15,265 bases of DNA from a bacterium. GTDB lineage: Bacteria > Bacillota_I > Bacilli_A > RF39 > UBA660. The stretch covers positions 1-15,265 of the forward strand of contig JAQXIG010000037.1 of the NCBI GenBank assembly GCA_029007685.1, given 5' to 3'. This document shows positions 1 to 6,903 of this stretch, piece by piece (the stretch's first letter is position 1; each line of letters opens with the position of its first letter). A program made the position numbers and the translations under genes. The notes below the pieces were generated by a model. It did not search any database and was not told where the DNA came from. It saw nothing but the letters and a program-made list of their open reading frames with translations.

Positions 1-333
1 GATAATAGTGAAATAATTCTTCCACAAATTGCACCAACTAATGAACATGTATGGCATATTTTTGCAGTAAGAACTAATGATAGAGATCATTTACAAAAAT
101 ATTTATTAGAAAAAGGGATTGAAACAGTCATCCATTATCCAATTCCAATTCATAAGCAAAAAGCTTATGAAGAATTAAATACTTTAGATTATCCTATTGC
201 GACAGAAATAGCTAATACTGTTTTAAGTTTACCAATGTATTATGGTATGACAGATGAAGAAATAAATTATGTTATTGATGTAATGAATGAATATCCAAAG
301 GAAGGAAAGAAGCCTAAACAGCTAAATATATAA
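1..333 (+). CDS. DegT/DnrJ/EryC1/StrS-type sugar aminotransferase, C-terminal part
   Basis: Open from the first base in frame 1 to TAA at 331-333; only the last 110 residues are present. The segment has the C-terminal features of PLP-dependent nucleotide-sugar aminotransferases of the DegT/DnrJ/EryC1/StrS (WecE) family: NEHVWHIFAVRT, the substrate-loop sequence ETVIHYPIPIHKQKAY, and VLSLPMYYGMTDEEINYVI near the end. Members convert keto-sugars on dTDP or UDP carriers into amino sugars in the cytoplasm. The HYPIP-HKQKAY version is typical of the dTDP-3-keto-6-deoxyhexose aminotransferases (FdtB/QdtB type), but the catalytic lysine lies outside the window, so the substrate is inferred. The next gene starts 10 bp downstream on the same strand, suggesting one surface-polysaccharide operon. 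Confidence 0.88.
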   Translation, partial: DNSEIILPQIAPTNEHVWHIFAVRTNDRDHLQKYLLEKGIETVIHYPIPIHKQKAYEELNTLDYPIATEIANTVLSLPMYYGMTDEEINYVIDVMNEYPKEGKKPKQLNI

Positions 334-343
334 ATAGATAAAT

Positions 344-1723
344 ATGAATTATACATATTATTTGAAGATAAAGAATATTTTAAAAAATTCAAAAATAGAT
401 ATTAACCAAGAAATCGAAAAAGAAAAACAAAAGTTATCTTTAGTTAAAAAAGAATCATTATGGGGATTAACAAAATCTCAAAAAGAATATTTATCTGAAT
501 TAATAAAAATATCGGATGCCAATGAATCTTTTTTTAGATATTTAAAATTAAAGAAAATTATGAAAATGCTTACAAAAAAGTGTGATAAAAAAATAAGAAT
601 TGTTTTCTTTTGTTATGAGTATCAAACTTTTCCATCTTTTCAATCTACTTATGATAAAATGAAAAAAGATAATCGATTTGTTTGTGACTTAGTTCATATT
701 CCCTTTTATCATATAGATAAAAAGTATAATGAAGAACTAGAATTGAAAGATTATATAAAAAATGGCTATTCTGAAATAATAAAATCCACTGAATATGATT
801 TGGTAACTAAGAGTCCTGATATTGCCTTTTTCTTAAAGCCTTATGATTTAATACCTAAAGAATATTATATTGATGAAATAAAACAAGTAATTAATAAAAG
901 TATTTATATTCCATATGGTATGGAAGTAGGTGCAGCTAAAGAATCAGCTAGATATCAGTTTCAATTGCCTTTACATGATGAAGCATGGATGTGCATATCG
1001 TATTGTAAAGAACATTATAAAAGAGCATGCAAATACTCTAAACAAAAGGGAAAAAACTTTCAATTAATAGGTCATCCCAGGATGGATTTAATACATTATA
1101 ATTTTACGGATGATAAAGATTATAAAAGAATAAAGAAGAAAGCTAAAAATCGTAAAATATTTATGTGGAATCCGCACTTTACGATCGAAGATGGTGACAA
1201 TTGGGGAACATTTAAAATGTATGGATTAGATGTTTTAAAATATTTTGCAAATCATAAAGAATTGTTTTTACTTTATAGACCGCATCCCCTTTTAAAAGAA
1301 GCTTTACAAAAAGAATGTGATTCTAATACTTTGTTAAAATATCAACAACTTTTAATGGATAACAAAGATAATATATTTACAGATGAAAGTGGCAATTATT
1401 TAGTGAGCATGCATATTGCCGATGTTTTAATTAGTGATGCTAATTCATTTGTACCAGAGTTTTTAATATACAATAAGCCTGTAATATATACGAAGAAGCC
1501 TAACACAAGTGGTTTTAAAAATACGGAACTTGAAAGTATGGTTTATACATGTAATTGCAAACAAGATATTTTTAGTAATATTAGTAACTTAAATAAAAAT
1601 ATAGATAAATTAAAATTAAAAAGGGAGAAAGATATAAAAGATATTTTCAAATTTGATGAAAATATTTATGTTGCAGATAAAATAATAAGTTATATTACTG
1701 ATTATTTTAATATGGAGGCATAA
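344..1723 (+). CDS. CDP-glycerol:poly(glycerophosphate) glycerophosphotransferase-like protein (TagF-like)
   Basis: A 459-residue protein resembling the GT-B-fold CDP-glycerol glycerophosphotransferase family, which moves polyol-phosphate units from CDP-polyols onto wall teichoic acid or similar polymers at the cytoplasmic membrane face. Visible family-type motifs are GHPRMD (243-248), WNPHFT (275-280), YRPHP (311-315) and LISDANSFVPEFL (362-374, the region with the conserved S/D before the nucleotide site). The first 80 residues are Lys-rich and helical, with no membrane segment. It is shorter than full TagF polymerases, closer to single-domain primases or tailoring transferases. ATG 344 lies 10 bp after the previous stop and lacks a clear Shine-Dalgarno sequence, so translation may be coupled. 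Only two bases separate its stop from the next gene. The actual donor (CDP-glycerol, CDP-ribitol or another CDP-alcohol) cannot be read from the sequence. Confidence 0.82.
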   Translation: MNYTYYLKIKNILKNSKIDINQEIEKEKQKLSLVKKESLWGLTKSQKEYLSELIKISDANESFFRYLKLKKIMKMLTKKCDKKIRIVFFCYEYQTFPSFQSTYDKMKKDNRFVCDLVHIPFYHIDKKYNEELELKDYIKNGYSEIIKSTEYDLVTKSPDIAFFLKPYDLIPKEYYIDEIKQVINKSIYIPYGMEVGAAKESARYQFQLPLHDEAWMCISYCKEHYKRACKYSKQKGKNFQLIGHPRMDLIHYNFTDDKDYKRIKKKAKNRKIFMWNPHFTIEDGDNWGTFKMYGLDVLKYFANHKELFLLYRPHPLLKEALQKECDSNTLLKYQQLLMDNKDNIFTDESGNYLVSMHIADVLISDANSFVPEFLIYNKPVIYTKKPNTSGFKNTELESMVYTCNCKQDIFSNISNLNKNIDKLKLKREKDIKDIFKFDENIYVADKIISYITDYFNMEA

Positions 1724-1725
1724 AA

Positions 1726-3003
1726 ATGATAAAGAAAACAGTAATTATTAGCTGTGCTGGAATGGGTACAAGATTAGGTTTAAATGTTCCAAAATGTTTA
1801 GTTGAGATAAACGGAAAAACTCTTTTAGAAATCCAATTACAACAATTAGAAGATGTAGAAGATGTAAGAATTGTAGTTGGTTATAAAAAAAATTTAGTAC
1901 TTGATAAATTAGCTGAATTAAATGCTAATGTAAAAATATATGAAAATAATAATTATCAAAATACTGGTACAGCGGCTAGTTTTTGTACTGCAATAGATGA
2001 AACAGTAAATGATTATGTTATTGCATTAGATGGTGATTTGATTGTAAATTCTATAGATATGGAAACTATTTTAAATAGTGATGAAGAATTAATTTGTGGT
2101 GAAAAAATAAATACTGAAAATCCAGTTTTAATTAGTGTTGATAAATTGGGTAATGTCACAGAATTTTCACGGGAAAAAGGTGATTTTGAATGGGCAGGAC
2201 TTGCGCAAATTCATAAATCAAATCTATTAAATGGAACTAAACATGTCTATCAATTGCTAGAGCCATTATTACCCAAAAAATTTCAGTTGATCAGGGCCAA
2301 AGAAATTGACACTCCTAATGATTTAGAAGAAGCCAAATTATGGATGAAGATTAATTTTTTTACTGAAAAGGATATAATTCAAAATTGGTTTCAATCTAGA
2401 TTTAGTATTGATGACAATTATTTAGTATCTAGATATTCTATAAATGATAGAGCAAAATATGATATAGATTTAATAAAAAATTATATTAATCAAGAATCCT
2501 TAGTATTAGATTTAGGATGTGGAACAGGTATATTAGAAGAAAAATTAGAAAAATTTGTTAAACATATTAAGGCGATTGATAGATATCAAGAATTTTTGGA
2601 TAAAGCAAAAATATCTTTAAAAATAGAATATGAAAAACATGATATAACAACATATAAAGATCAAAGAAAATATGATTTAATTATGATGTTTGGTGTAACA
2701 ATGTATCTTTTAGAAGAAGAGTTAAATGATGTGTTAAAAAATTGTATTGATATGATGCATGATAACTCTGTTTTTATTATTAAAAATCAATGGTCAATTG
2801 AACAAACTGATTATATAGTAAATAAGGAGTATTCAGATAAAAATAAAAATCAATATTATGGTATATATAGATCTTTACATAATATGAAAAAAATATTAAG
2901 TAGCTATAATCTTTCATATCAATTGATAGATATATATCCTTCTGAAATGAATAAATACGAAAATACACATGAATATGCAATAGTTTGTAAAAAAAAAATT
3001 TAA
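1726..3003 (+). CDS. Bifunctional sugar/alcohol-phosphate nucleotidyltransferase - SAM methyltransferase fusion
   Basis: A 425-residue two-domain protein. Residues 1-208 form an NTP-transferase (MobA/LicC-like) domain: the nucleotide loop AGMGTRLG (11-18) followed by PK (22-23), the metal-binding LDGD (101-104), and EIDTPNDLE (193-201), typical of CTP or dTTP nucleotidyltransferases acting on phosphorylated sugars or amino alcohols. Residues about 213-425 form a class I SAM-dependent methyltransferase: motif I LDLGCGTG (261-268), the acidic end of strand 2 at AID (283-285), and a strand-4 region around 316-326. There are no membrane segments. GGAGG at 1714-1718 sets ATG 1726. The gene sits directly behind the TagF-like transferase, so it may make a CDP-activated, methylated head group for it (inference). 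Each domain on its own is a clear call; the substrate is unknown. Confidence 0.85.
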   Translation: MIKKTVIISCAGMGTRLGLNVPKCLVEINGKTLLEIQLQQLEDVEDVRIVVGYKKNLVLDKLAELNANVKIYENNNYQNTGTAASFCTAIDETVNDYVIALDGDLIVNSIDMETILNSDEELICGEKINTENPVLISVDKLGNVTEFSREKGDFEWAGLAQIHKSNLLNGTKHVYQLLEPLLPKKFQLIRAKEIDTPNDLEEAKLWMKINFFTEKDIIQNWFQSRFSIDDNYLVSRYSINDRAKYDIDLIKNYINQESLVLDLGCGTGILEEKLEKFVKHIKAIDRYQEFLDKAKISLKIEYEKHDITTYKDQRKYDLIMMFGVTMYLLEEELNDVLKNCIDMMHDNSVFIIKNQWSIEQTDYIVNKEYSDKNKNQYYGIYRSLHNMKKILSSYNLSYQLIDIYPSEMNKYENTHEYAIVCKKKI

Positions 3004-3018
3004 CAATTTTTAAAATAA

Positions 3019-3061
3019 AATGTTAAAACTAGCGAATGATGCAATAACTTCATTTAACATT
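3019..3061. repeat. Inverted repeat after the polysaccharide operon, possible weak terminator
   Basis: AATGTTAAA at 3019-3027 pairs perfectly with TTTAACATT at 3053-3061 around a 25-nt loop, 16 bp after the stop of the fusion gene. The tract after it (ATTCTATT) is a poor U-run, so a terminator role is uncertain. Confidence 0.35.
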
Positions 3062-3461
3062 ATTCTATTAGAGATGATTGTGATGTTTTAGATTATCTTT
3101 TTTATGATAATATCATTTATTTTCTTAAATAATAATTTTATGCTGTATTTGGTTTTGAATTAATGATTATTTTATATAATTTATTTAATTATAATTATTA
3201 CTCAAATCAATATATAATTATAAAAAAAGAAGTAGAAAAGTGGAAATTTATTATAAATATTTTAGTTTGTTCATGTTAATCGATGTTTGGTAAAAACATT
3301 AGCAACAATATTATTAAAAAATCAATCTTATAAAATAATTAATAATATTTATACGTAATTAGCATGGTGATTTTGTGGTATTAAATTACTATGAACAAAG
3401 ATTTTTGTATTTTTAAATAGTAAAAATTGTCAAAAATCGGATAATAATATATAGATAAAAA
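3062..3461. other. AT-rich non-coding stretch, possible gene remnant
   Basis: About 400 bases with no credible gene. One plus-strand frame is open for about 44 codons around 3150-3280 (containing FGFELMIILYNLF and KKEVEKWKF). It has no ribosome site and could be the ruin of a membrane protein such as a polysaccharide polymerase or flippase, or simply chance openness of AT-rich DNA. No promoter, repeat or RNA gene was recognised here. Confidence 0.3.
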
Positions 3462-3608
3462 GGTTGATTGTCAAATAGTGTGTGTAGACACAAATAAGTG
3501 ATGATTAATCTTATGAAGCTAACGTGGTTCTTTGTCAAGGAGTGTTAGTGGAACCAAAACTAATGATAAATGAATCACTTGAGAGGACTAAAATTTAGTT
3601 CTCTTTTC
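3462..3608 (+). ncRNA. Candidate structured RNA with crossing helices, ending in a terminator
   Basis: Helix A: 3462-3473 pairs with 3499-3510 over 12 positions (several G-U pairs), enclosing a small hairpin TGTGT-GTAG-ACACA (3479-3492). Helix B: GCTAAC (3518-3523) pairs with GTTAGT (3544-3549). Helix C: TGGTTCT (3525-3531) pairs with GGAACCA (3550-3556). B and C cross, so they form either a pseudoknot or two alternative states. A further helix, AAGTGAT (3496-3502) with ATCACTT (3574-3580), competes with helix A. A U-rich terminator follows at once. This layering of paired and competing helices in AT-rich DNA suggests a regulatory RNA. It matches no family I can name, and no intact gene follows on this strand. 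Confidence 0.45.
3581..3608 (+). terminator. Rho-independent terminator of the candidate RNA
   Basis: GAGAGGACTAAA (3581-3592) pairs with TTTAGTTCTCTT (3594-3605, G-U pairs included), followed by a T-rich tract. It directly abuts the helix ending at 3580. Confidence 0.55.
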
Positions 3609-3610
3609 TT

Positions 3611-3647
3611 ATGCTTGAATTGGATTATATAATCCTTTAATAAGCAT
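3611..3647. repeat. Long imperfect hairpin
   Basis: ATGCTT (3611-3616) and AAGCAT (3642-3647) flank the perfect palindrome GGATTATATAATCC (3622-3635). It lies between the candidate RNA and the insertion sequence; its role is unknown. Confidence 0.5.
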
Positions 3648-3673
3648 AATTCTAAATTTAAAATGTTAAATTT

Positions 3674-3698
3674 TGTGTAGTTGTCACTGATGTGAGAC
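3674..3698 (+). repeat. Left terminal inverted repeat of the insertion sequence
   Basis: The 25 bases share most positions with the reverse complement of 4771-4795, including the block TGATGTnAGAC. The outer boundary is inferred from where the match to the other end fades. Confidence 0.55.
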
Positions 3699-3733
3699 GA
3701 AAAAAATAAAAATAAAAAAGCAGTATGATATAG

Positions 3734-4693
3734 TTAAAATGTTAATTGTTCATATTTTTTTATTTGAATTCTTTTTTCAATAGGAGAAATTTAACCTAAT
3801 ATTTGCATAGGAATGTTGTTGATTCTCTTTAAATAGGTTTGATTTGTATTTTTAAATCATCATAAGAATAAAAAGATAAGTAATTATAGAATCTGTTTTG
3901 ATCATTCCTATGACTTCTTTTCTGCCTTACCATTATGTCTAGGAGTACGAGGCTTGATAAGTTTGTGCTCAATATTTAAATATAAGCATAAAGCATCAAG
4001 TGAGTGAATTCTATCATTTTTTTGAATATGAGTAAATTCGCTACCATTATCTGTTTGAACAATTTTAGGTTGATAACAAAAATAAACAATAGCTCTTTTA
4101 ATAAAATCAATAGTTGAATAAGAAGATTGTTTTTTATATGGATAAATAAATCTTTCACGAGATGCTTCATCAATAACAGTATATTGATAAAATTTATCCG
4201 GTAGTTCTCCAACATAACATAGTTTAGGAACAACTTTAACATCCATTTGCCATTTAATTCCAATATTAGTTGGAGTATCGTATTTTTTAGGAGTATATTT
4301 AGAATGATGTTCAGTATTAACAGGATATTTCAATTTTCTAACAGTTTTAAATAAAGAACATGCATGCCTAGAATAACCTTTTTCAGTTCTTAATTTACCA
4401 TATAATTCACAAAGGGAAATATTAGGATTTCTTCTAATATAATTTTTAATCCAAGTAAGTTCTTCTTCAGTGTGAGCATTAGGATGAGGAGTAAGAGGTC
4501 TATGTGATTTACCAATTAAAGATTCTTTAGTTCCATCAAATTTTTTATTCCAACGCCTCAAAGAAGCTTTAGAAATATGATAACGTCTACAAACGTGATT
4601 AATTGATTTCGTTTGCCTATATAATTTAACAGCATAATATTTAGTATTGAAGTCATGTGGTAAATATCTAAGAGATTGTGATATACTAGTCAT
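3734..4693 (-). pseudogene. IS481-type DDE transposase, frameshifted
   Basis: The 5' 261 codons (4693 down to 3908) are intact. They comprise a helix-turn-helix region (about 30-50, ending SKASLRRWNKKF), the IS481-like GKSHRPLTPH (61-70), and an rve/DDE core with D151 (QMDVK), D215 (QTDNGSEF) and E258 (HNGKAE). Immediately after the catalytic Glu an extra A in a run shifts the frame and gives stop TAG 3908-3910. The expected C-terminus is still readable downstream: RSHRNDQNRFYNYLSFYSYD in one frame, then after a second shift YLKRINNIPMQILG, a stop where Trp is normal, and ISPIEKRIQIKKYEQLTF ending at TAA near 3734. AAAGGA precedes ATG 4693. The protein as encoded lacks the last 50-60 residues and is presumably inactive. 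Confidence 0.85.
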
Positions 4694-4770
4694 AGCGATA
4701 AGTCCTTTCTTTAAATGTTCTTATTCAATTAACATTTTAAGGTATCTATCGCTTTTTAGATATCATCTTG

Positions 4771-4795
4771 GTCTTACATCAATTGTAACTGAACA
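4771..4795 (-). repeat. Right terminal inverted repeat of the insertion sequence
   Basis: Read on the minus strand it begins TGTTCAGTTACAATTGATGT and mirrors the left end. It lies about 80 bp upstream of the transposase start, as expected for the promoter-proximal end. Confidence 0.55.
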
Positions 4796-4805
4796 AAAAA
4801 TAATT

Positions 4806-4925
4806 TGATATAATGAAATTACAGTTGATTTATTCAACTTCTTTATAGGCACTTATTTCTTAATTAACAAGTTAGAACGCCCCATTAGAAAGTTTGGTGA
4901 ATCTGAAATTCAGTTTCACTTTTTT
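4806..4925 (+). other. Possible short transcription unit beside the IS right end
   Basis: An extended -10 (TG at 4806, TATAAT 4809-4814) sits just outside the IS, with a poorly spaced TTGTAA (4783-4788, 20-bp spacer) inside its right end. Downstream are a small hairpin AGTTGA/TCAACT (about 4823-4839) and a terminator at 4897-4925. No open reading frame fits, so this could yield a short RNA, but each part is weak. Confidence 0.25.
4897..4925. terminator. Terminator-like hairpin with U-run
   Basis: GTGAA (4897-4901) pairs with TTCAC (4915-4919); after one mismatch the inner CTG (4903-4905) pairs with CAG (4911-4913). TTTTTT follows at 4920-4925, and an A/G-rich tract precedes it, so it may work on both strands. 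Confidence 0.5.
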
Positions 4926-5053
4926 CTTTGTTTTAAATGGATTATTGAGTATTCAGTTTGTATTATGTTCACATCCGGGGACGAGAAGTCTGTTAAAAAG
5001 AATCTGAAATTTAAATTTTTTAATTTATGCTAAAATATAAAGATTACATTTAA

Positions 5054-5129
5054 GTCACAATTTAATCATAAAAAAAGTCAAATTGAGGTCATTTTCAGGT
5101 CAAAAAAATGTCCGGAAACATGATATAAT
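5054..5129 (+). promoter_or_regulatory. 11-bp-phased GTCA repeat array and extended -10 promoter of the phospholipase-like gene
   Basis: GTCA occurs at 5077, 5088 and 5099, with GTCC at 5110: four starts exactly 11 bp apart. One more copy lies two turns upstream at 5054. The next step lands on the extended -10 TGATATAAT (5121-5129). No good -35 hexamer exists at the expected place; the last repeats occupy it. That is the layout of promoters activated by OmpR/PhoB-family response regulators, which bind direct repeats with 11-bp period. GGAGGAGG (5154-5161) then serves the ATG at 5168. Confidence 0.6.
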
Positions 5130-5167
5130 TATATTTGAAGATAAAAGTAAATTGGAGGAGGTTTAAA

Positions 5168-5845
5168 ATGCCTAGTTGGAAAATACATTCAAAGATAGCA
5201 AATGATTTATATAAACAATTAAAGATTAATAAAAAATATTTTATGATTGGTAATTTATTACCTGACCAAGATAAATATAGTATTCCGAATATAGATAAAA
5301 GTGTAAATAGAACAATTACACATTTTATTAGTAGTGAAGATTTAAAGGTGGGAATAAATTTACCAGATTATAATAGAATGTATGAAAAATATAAGGACCA
5401 TTTTAATAACCCTGTTTTATTAGGCTATTTAGTACATTTATTAACTGATTTTTACTGGAATGATTATATATATAATAAATATTTTATAAAAAATAATGAA
5501 GAATATATTGGAGTTAAAATCAATAACGGAAATATCGTTAATTGTGAATTTTCCGTAGCCAACTCTATGAAACAAAGCGATTTTAGAAAATTTAATAATT
5601 TGCTATCAGTAAGAAAAAACCATTTTAGGTTTTGCTTAAATAATAATTTTTTTAGAGAAATTACAGAATTAAAATTATCAAAAAAAGATATTTATAGTGT
5701 TGGTAAATATTTAAATTTATCACATCTAAAAACAAAAGATAATACTGAATATAAAATTTTAAATGAAATAGAATTAAATAAGTTATTAGAGAATAGTAAA
5801 AAATTTATTTTAAAATATTTAAAGGATAAAAAAATAATAAATTAA
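5168..5845 (+). CDS. Zinc-dependent phospholipase C-like protein
   Basis: A 225-residue protein starting MPSWKIHSKIANDL, resembling the small bacterial zinc-dependent phospholipase C family (alpha-helical, related to S1/P1 nuclease and PLC folds). Likely metal ligands are H7, D33 in GNLLPD (29-33), H52 in THF, and H90 and D94 in the GYLVHLLTDFYWNDY block. It is predicted to hydrolyse phosphodiester bonds, though members of this short form are largely uncharacterised. No signal peptide is visible, so a cytoplasmic location is likely. The ATG at 5168 is preferred over an in-frame TTG at 5135 because GGAGGAGG lies 6 bp upstream and the conserved N-terminal W/H motif follows it. The gene stands alone, bracketed by phased GTCA repeats. 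The C-terminal third is Lys/Asn-rich and poorly recognisable. Confidence 0.72.
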   Translation: MPSWKIHSKIANDLYKQLKINKKYFMIGNLLPDQDKYSIPNIDKSVNRTITHFISSEDLKVGINLPDYNRMYEKYKDHFNNPVLLGYLVHLLTDFYWNDYIYNKYFIKNNEEYIGVKINNGNIVNCEFSVANSMKQSDFRKFNNLLSVRKNHFRFCLNNNFFREITELKLSKKDIYSVGKYLNLSHLKTKDNTEYKILNEIELNKLLENSKKFILKYLKDKKIIN

Positions 5846-5875
5846 ATTATACTTTAAAATTATGAACAAAATATA

Positions 5876-5937
5876 GTCATTTTTCGGTCAGAAAAAAGTC
5901 AAGAAAACTGGATTAGCTGAAAATTGTGTGATAGTAT
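5876..5937 (+). promoter_or_regulatory. Second 11-bp-phased GTCA array with a candidate extended -10
   Basis: GTCA at 5876, 5887 and 5898, again exactly 11 bp apart, with flanking bases like the first array (GTCATTTTC, GGTCA, A-run). An extended -10 TGATAGTAT lies at 5929-5937. The spacing from repeat to -10 is longer than in the first array by roughly one turn, so the exact promoter is less certain. It would transcribe the structured RNA at 5946-6074. Confidence 0.5.
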
Positions 5938-5945
5938 GTAGTAGA

Positions 5946-6074
5946 AATCGTATCCTTGGGGGCTTCTATGATGTTCACATCACGCCCCAGATTTGTATCG
6001 ATCTCACATACCTTGATTTAGGAAGGCGATTACTATATAAAAGGCCCATAATATTTGATATTACGAGCTTTTTT
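5946..6074 (+). ncRNA. Candidate three-way-junction RNA ending in a terminator
   Basis: The closing stem is AATCG plus CCTT (5946-5950, 5954-5957) pairing with AAGG plus CGATT (6023-6031), with a TAT bulge. Inside are an arm GGGGC (5959-5963)/GCCCC (5984-5988) topped by GATG-TTCA-CATC (5970-5981), and an arm GTAT (5995-5998)/ATAC (6008-6011). The CCTT at 6011-6014 can also pair with AAGG 6023-6026, competing with the closing stem. A terminator follows. GC content here is clearly above its surroundings. It could be a riboswitch-like leader or a small RNA; no known class matched, and no gene starts within 300 bp downstream, which favours a free RNA. Confidence 0.5.
6039..6074 (+). terminator. 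Rho-independent terminator of the three-way-junction RNA
   Basis: TAATAT (6049-6054) pairs with ATATTA (6058-6063) around TTG. The stem extends through GGC.C against CGAGC with two mismatches and is flanked by AAAA and TTTTTT (6069-6074). Confidence 0.65.
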
Positions 6075-6077
6075 GTT

Positions 6078-6442
6078 TTGTAATTGTAAAATGAATTATG
6101 TATAAAAATGACCATAGAATCTTTAGATTTTCTAAGTGAAATTAAGACTAAACAAAGTACTATCAATTTCAACCTTGAATTTTATTTGATTATATTATTA
6201 CATTTCATCAAACAATCTTAATGTAACTGAATCATATGGGGTTATTGTTAGTGATTCTTTAATTTATGATAAAGCAATAAAGATTTTAGAGCACTATTTA
6301 TTTTGAAATTGTAATATAGTTTTTAGAAACGCTATTTTGGGAGATATTTCTATAAAAATATTATCATGAAGTATATCATGATTAGATGATATGGACGAAA
6401 CAATCCATGTCATTATTTTTTCTTCTTCTCATAAACTTTATT
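6078..6442. other. Non-coding stretch with a short coding remnant
   Basis: No intact gene. Plus-strand codons at 6220-6306 read NVTESYGVIVSDSLIYDKAI and on to KILEHYLF before TGA. That has the composition of a real protein C-terminus, but it has no start or ribosome site, so it is probably a gene scrap. A hairpin ATCATGA/TCATGAT lies at about 6363-6382. Confidence 0.35.
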
Positions 6443-6826
6443 ATGAGTTATGATGAAATCAATGCTAAATTAAAACAGTTAAGGATAGAAGATTTGACTT
6501 GGATTATATACATTGTAATTATCGTTATGAGTTGGTATTCCAATTCTTTAGAAAGAAAGTATTATATATATAATGATTTACATAGCAAGGAACAATATAG
6601 AAAAATGATGATACTTATCTTTTCTATTTTAGTTGTTATATATCTTTATTTTTTAAAGAGTTCTTATGATGATTTGAAGAATATTAAACCATATGATCCA
6701 TATGAGAAGAAGCATCTAACTTGTATGTCTTTTATAGGTTCTTTATTAGTGGCAATTAGTGGTTTTATCTTTTTGTATATAGCTATTATGGATGAAGAGC
6801 TTCATGTAGAACTTGCATTTAATTAA
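6443..6826 (+). CDS. Small membrane protein of unknown function
   Basis: 127 residues from the ATG at 6443; the open frame begins earlier at ATG 6386 (146 residues). No start has a Shine-Dalgarno sequence. I prefer 6443 because MSYDEINAKLKQLRIEDLTW opens as a soluble amphipathic segment, as in small membrane proteins, whereas the upstream addition is a short Phe/Leu run. From the 6443 start there are three likely membrane helices: about 18-31 (IIYIVIIVMSW), 58-72 (MILIFSILVVIYLYF) and 95-112 (SFIGSLLVAISGFIFLYI). Charged loops lie between them and the tail is acidic. I do not recognise a family or function. A terminator follows within 12 bp, so it is probably a single-gene unit. The missing ribosome site may mean weak expression or the onset of decay. 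Confidence 0.6.
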   Translation: MSYDEINAKLKQLRIEDLTWIIYIVIIVMSWYSNSLERKYYIYNDLHSKEQYRKMMILIFSILVVIYLYFLKSSYDDLKNIKPYDPYEKKHLTCMSFIGSLLVAISGFIFLYIAIMDEELHVELAFN

Positions 6827-6836
6827 TTATTGTTTT

Positions 6837-6869
6837 ATTACTTGGTGTTTATTCACTAGTAATTTTTTT
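6837..6869 (+). terminator. Terminator after the small membrane protein gene
   Basis: ATTACTTGGTG (6837-6847) pairs with CACTAGTAAT (6854-6863) with one bulged T, then a run of seven T. Confidence 0.65.
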
Positions 6870-6903
6870 GTATCATATTATTGTAAATATTACAGTAGTG
6901 TGA

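Larger units (their letters stand above)
3674..4795 (-). mobile_element. Decayed IS481-family-like insertion sequence
   Basis: An element of about 1.12 kb holding a broken DDE transposase on the minus strand, bounded by diverged terminal inverted repeats. The left end begins TGTGTAGTTGTCACTGATGT at 3674. The right end, read inward from 4795, begins TGTTCAGTTACAATTGATGT. Near the transposase ends a second inverted match of 15 bp is exact (3734-3748 against 4726-4740). TG...CA outer ends and this transposase type fit IS481-like elements. I see no clear target-site duplication: left flank AATTT, right flank AAAAA. Exact ends are therefore approximate, and the element looks old and immobile. Confidence 0.72.

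Noticed and set aside
2780..2980. Minus-strand frame inside the fusion gene
   Set aside because: Antisense to a well-supported methyltransferase domain, with Tyr/Phe/Ile-biased composition typical of shadow frames in AT-rich DNA.
3526..3560. T-box riboswitch suggested by GTGGAACC near a terminator
   Set aside because: The upstream T-box sequence context (AGGGTGG) is absent, the complementary GGTTC lies before rather than after it, and no aminoacylation or amino-acid gene follows.
3017..3745. Recurring AAAATGTTAA near 3017, 3659 and 3736
   Set aside because: Low-complexity AT word; the spacing is irregular and it does not form an array or CRISPR-like structure.
3976..4263. Second minus-strand frame inside the transposase
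   Set aside because: Overlaps the recognisable DDE core in another frame; Leu/Ile/Phe-rich with no family motif.
4965..5981. Shared 11-mer ATGTTCACATC at 4965-4975 and 5971-5981
   Set aside because: The match does not extend, and its order relative to the GTCA arrays is mirrored rather than repeated, so a duplicated block is not supported.
5975..6172. Minus-strand frame of 65 codons
   Set aside because: It crosses the three-way-junction RNA and its terminator, has no convincing ribosome site, and its composition looks like chance.
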